Positions 23,110 through 24,069 of a stretch of DNA of 24,069 nucleotides are shown here, in pieces. Origin of the DNA: JAAZBV01 sp964499695 (GTDB lineage: Bacteria > Desulfobacterota > DSM-4660 > Desulfatiglandales > HGW-15); NCBI GenBank assembly GCA_964499695.1, contig CAZCMD010000067.1, forward strand, positions 1 to 24,069, in the 5' to 3' direction. Below the pieces are notes generated by a model. That model searched no databases and was not told the DNA's origin. It worked only from the letters and a program-made list of their open reading frames with translations. Position 1 is the first letter of the stretch. Each line of letters opens with the position of its first letter. The translations under genes were made by a program, and so were the position numbers.

Positions 23110-23961
23110 ATGTCTGCAATTAAAAAATACAGAGGTTACGGTAAAGAAATTGAAGATATTTTGAGGCTGGATTCTTTCACTGTAGCGGTTAAAATGATTC
23201 AAAAGGAAGAAGAGATTCCGGCAGAAGCTGTAAGGCCCAAAAGGGATCGTAATCAGCATATTGCCCAATGCCAGGCATTCTCACTGGCGCGACGCGAGGG
23301 CAAAACAGTGGCAATGCTGAAAGAAGACCACTGGTGCTATGCGCCGGTCATCGGTTATGGTCTGGTCGATCAACCCGACTTTTTCAAAAAAGGGGGCCTG
23401 TATAATCCTCAATTCGATGATGATCCGGAAATAAAGGAGGCCCTGGGTGGCACGGGTTCAAAATTCCTCGGCCATTTTCTTGAAAAGCCGGAACTGGCAA
23501 AAAATATGACATTTCCATGCTTAAAGGCCGGAAAATATATCGGGTGCCTCACGGCGCCCCTGAGGAATACTACATTTGAACCGGATGTAATTTTTATTTA
23601 TTCCAACAACGCTCAACTTAGAAATATCTTGATGGCGATAAAATACAAGGAAGGAGTCCATGTGACCTCTGAATTTGATCCTATAGACTCCTGTATCTAT
23701 TCCCTGGTTCCTCTGATTGAGGGTAAACAAAGCTACATGATTACTATCCCTGATCCGGGCGAACAGGAGCGGGCATTGACTGATGAAAATAAAATTATTT
23801 TCTCGCTGACAAAAGATAAAGCGAAGATCCTGGTGGAAGGGCTGAGACACTATGATGAGATCAGACTCGGGTATGTCCATTTAACCAAACTGATGCAGGC
23901 GGATTTCGAACAGCCAAAATTCTACACCCTTCTGTTTAAAAGATGGGGGATTATAAAATAA
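23110..23961 (+). CDS. DUF169 domain protein
   Basis: The 283-aa product matches the DUF169 family: an N-terminal helix (IKKYRGYGKEIEDILRLDSFTVAVKMI), the QCQAFSLARREGKTVAMLKEDHWC block with conserved cysteines (about 54-76), and FPCLKAGKYIGCLTAPL near 140. DVIFIYSNNAQLRNILMAI (about 160-178) and a final GYVHLTKL segment complete it. The family is widespread in anaerobic bacteria and archaea; its function is not established, although conserved Cys suggests a metal or thiol role. There is no signal peptide. AAAGGGAGAATAAAAATG gives a good ribosome site. It is probably monocistronic, bounded by two copies of the same palindromic repeat family. Confidence 0.85.
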   Translation: MSAIKKYRGYGKEIEDILRLDSFTVAVKMIQKEEEIPAEAVRPKRDRNQHIAQCQAFSLARREGKTVAMLKEDHWCYAPVIGYGLVDQPDFFKKGGLYNPQFDDDPEIKEALGGTGSKFLGHFLEKPELAKNMTFPCLKAGKYIGCLTAPLRNTTFEPDVIFIYSNNAQLRNILMAIKYKEGVHVTSEFDPIDSCIYSLVPLIEGKQSYMITIPDPGEQERALTDENKIIFSLTKDKAKILVEGLRHYDEIRLGYVHLTKLMQADFEQPKFYTLLFKRWGIIK

Positions 23962-24015
23962 GGCACCTCCCGGATTGTCTGTCGACTGAACCGTTAAAGG
24001 CTTACTGCGTAAAAC

Positions 24016-24037
24016 TGTAGGGGCGAATAATTATTCG
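24016..24037. repeat. TGTAGGGGCG repeat with CGAATAATTATTCG palindrome
   Basis: TGTAGGGGCGAATAATTATT begins at 24016 and contains the perfect 14-bp palindrome CGAATAATTATTCG (24024-24037). The first bases repeat the core at 22990-22999. It lies 55 bp past the DUF169 stop. The remaining bases to the window end show no gene start that can be judged. Confidence 0.7.
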
Positions 24038-24069
24038 ATAAAATGAGAAATAAGGTCTCCTTTAAGGTT

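Overview
The window looks like a chromosomal piece of a Gram-negative bacterium, most likely a deltaproteobacterium in the broad sense (Desulfobacterota). This is an inference from gene content: a DUF4382 lipoprotein, a DUF5916 outer-membrane protein, a zinc-ribbon HDOD protein, a pilus/secretion ATPase with an MshEN domain, DUF169, a PIN-PhoH protein, and lipoprotein signals. Most genes have moderate GC and strong AGGAGG-type ribosome sites. A run of ten N inside one gene shows that this is a scaffolded draft or metagenome assembly. No rRNA, tRNA, CRISPR array or transposase was seen.

Positions 1-5840 form an accessory island read almost wholly on the minus strand. It holds the 5' end of a RhuM-like gene, an AlkD-type DNA alkylation repair gene, an AT-rich membrane/TPR-like gene of unknown role, and an ORF6N-domain gene. 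These are followed by a higB-higA toxin-antitoxin operon whose antitoxin carries an ImmA/IrrE metallopeptidase domain, and an RHH antitoxin paired with a PIN (DUF3368) toxin broken by an in-frame stop. A decayed, internally deleted second ORF6N copy follows. A ~150-bp non-coding sequence is duplicated on either side of higBA, and a 31-bp perfect palindrome lies in both ORF6N copies. The island appears to have grown by local duplication and to be partly decaying.

Positions 5840-15640 hold mostly envelope and metabolic genes. They are a DUF4382 lipoprotein with a sigma-54-like promoter and a possible decoy-Shine-Dalgarno leader, a GAF protein behind a good sigma-70 promoter and a long leader, a lipoprotein SGNH/GDSL esterase, a nitroreductase-SDR pair, a DUF5916 beta-barrel protein, and an exported rhodanese. 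Two clear stem-loop terminators punctuate this part.

Positions 16075-24069 are rich in signalling and surface-motility genes: a CheD homologue that has lost its catalytic Cys and Thr, a zinc-ribbon HDOD protein directly after it, a 57-aa minus-strand protein, and an unrecognised 324-aa protein. Next comes a PilB/GspE-type ATPase with two c-di-GMP-type MshEN repeats at the N-terminus and a cyclic-nucleotide-binding domain at the C-terminus. A PIN-PhoH ATPase and a DUF169 protein close the window. Two related TGTAGGGGCG palindromic repeats flank the DUF169 gene.

The points most worth following are the ATPase with two possible second-messenger domains, the apparently dead CheD beside an HDOD protein, the palindrome preserved by paired changes in the two ORF6N copies, and the layered toxin-antitoxin island.
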